DNA of 64,000 bases, from positions 1 to 64,000 of the forward strand of contig QCIB01000001.1 of NCBI GenBank assembly GCA_003216915.1, in the 5' to 3' direction. The notes under the pieces are model-generated. The model saw only the letters and a list, made by a program, of their open reading frames with translations. It did no database searches and had not been told where the DNA came from. This DNA comes from Prochlorococcus sp. AG-402-I23 (lineage in GTDB: Bacteria; Cyanobacteriota; Cyanobacteriia; PCC-6307; Cyanobiaceae). Positions 63,915-64,000 of the stretch are shown here, one piece after another; the first letter of the stretch is position 1; the number at the start of each line of letters is the position of its first letter. The position numbers were made by a program, and so were the translations under genes.

Positions 63915-64000
63915 TTTTTAAATTAATGCAATATTGTTTGGCATTAAATAAATTAAAAGATATCTTGTGAGTAGATTTTATTTATTTCAAAATATCTTAT

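Noticed and set aside
63967..64000. GTG-started reading (MSRFYLFQNIL) at the end of the window
   Set aside because: Only 11 codons are visible; it may be the start of the next gene but cannot be supported.

Overview
The window is a gene-dense, AT-rich stretch of a marine picocyanobacterial chromosome, most likely Prochlorococcus of a high-light clade. This rests on the protein set: plastid-type genes (ycf3, ycf34, ndhO/M/F/D, CRR7-like, petL-like), a plant-type carotenoid pathway (crtB, crtP, crtQ, Z-ISO-like), the response regulators RpaA and RpaB, a high-light-inducible protein, tiny intergenic gaps, frequent TTG/GTG starts and strong AT bias. The clade is inferred from recalled protein similarity; no search was run.

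Layout. 1-3.3 kb: end of rarA, a phosphopantetheinyl transferase, bcp, coaX and cysH. 3.4-8.6 kb: an ion and redox cluster (type II NADH dehydrogenase, SLC13-type transporter with TrkA-C domains, KtrB and KtrA). 8.6-14 kb: small regulators and small proteins (ribbon-helix-helix protein with a candidate operator, Nif11-like protein, a CX3C protein, Hli) around an ABC-F ATPase and HtrA. 14-24 kb: YihY, inositol phosphatase, TolC, a PDZ/Fe-S oxidoreductase, nadB, a VKOR-thioredoxin fusion, rimO and a PetL-like peptide. 24-39 kb: pterin/riboflavin-type enzymes, aroK, CRR7-like, GST, rbfA-hemD, crtQ, IscA-like, LpxB-related protein, ndhO, cysK and an ECF-type ATPase.

39.36-40.78 kb is the one loosely packed region. 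A tRNA-Asn is followed by a terminator, then by an imperfect copy of the tRNA 3' end 247 bp away, short tandem and direct repeats, a perfect 10-bp hairpin and a single lineage-type coiled-coil gene. I read this as the scar of an element that integrated at the tRNA.

40.8-52.3 kb: rpaA, then a ctaA-tmk-holB operon on the other strand, ycf3, radA, and an rpaB-plsX-fabH-fabD-plsC run that places lipid synthesis directly behind a light/redox response regulator. PlsX here carries an N-terminal repeat tract with an 11-residue period. 52.3-64 kb: tsaB-like, ycf34, cca, an RRM protein, crtP-crtB, ndhM, a DUF3172-type protein, an RbcR-type LysR regulator, a Z-ISO/NnrU protein, ndhF and ndhD.

Together the genes are mainly photosynthetic housekeeping: NDH-1 subunits and accessory factors, desaturation of phytoene to lycopene, sulfur assimilation (cysH, cysK), K+ uptake, and fatty acid and phospholipid synthesis. 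I saw no CRISPR array, insertion sequence, intact integrase or secondary-metabolite cluster. The strongest candidates for something undescribed are the tRNA-Asn scar, the PlsX repeat tract, the small-protein cluster at 8.6-9.8 kb, and the degenerate half of the tandem PTPS protein.
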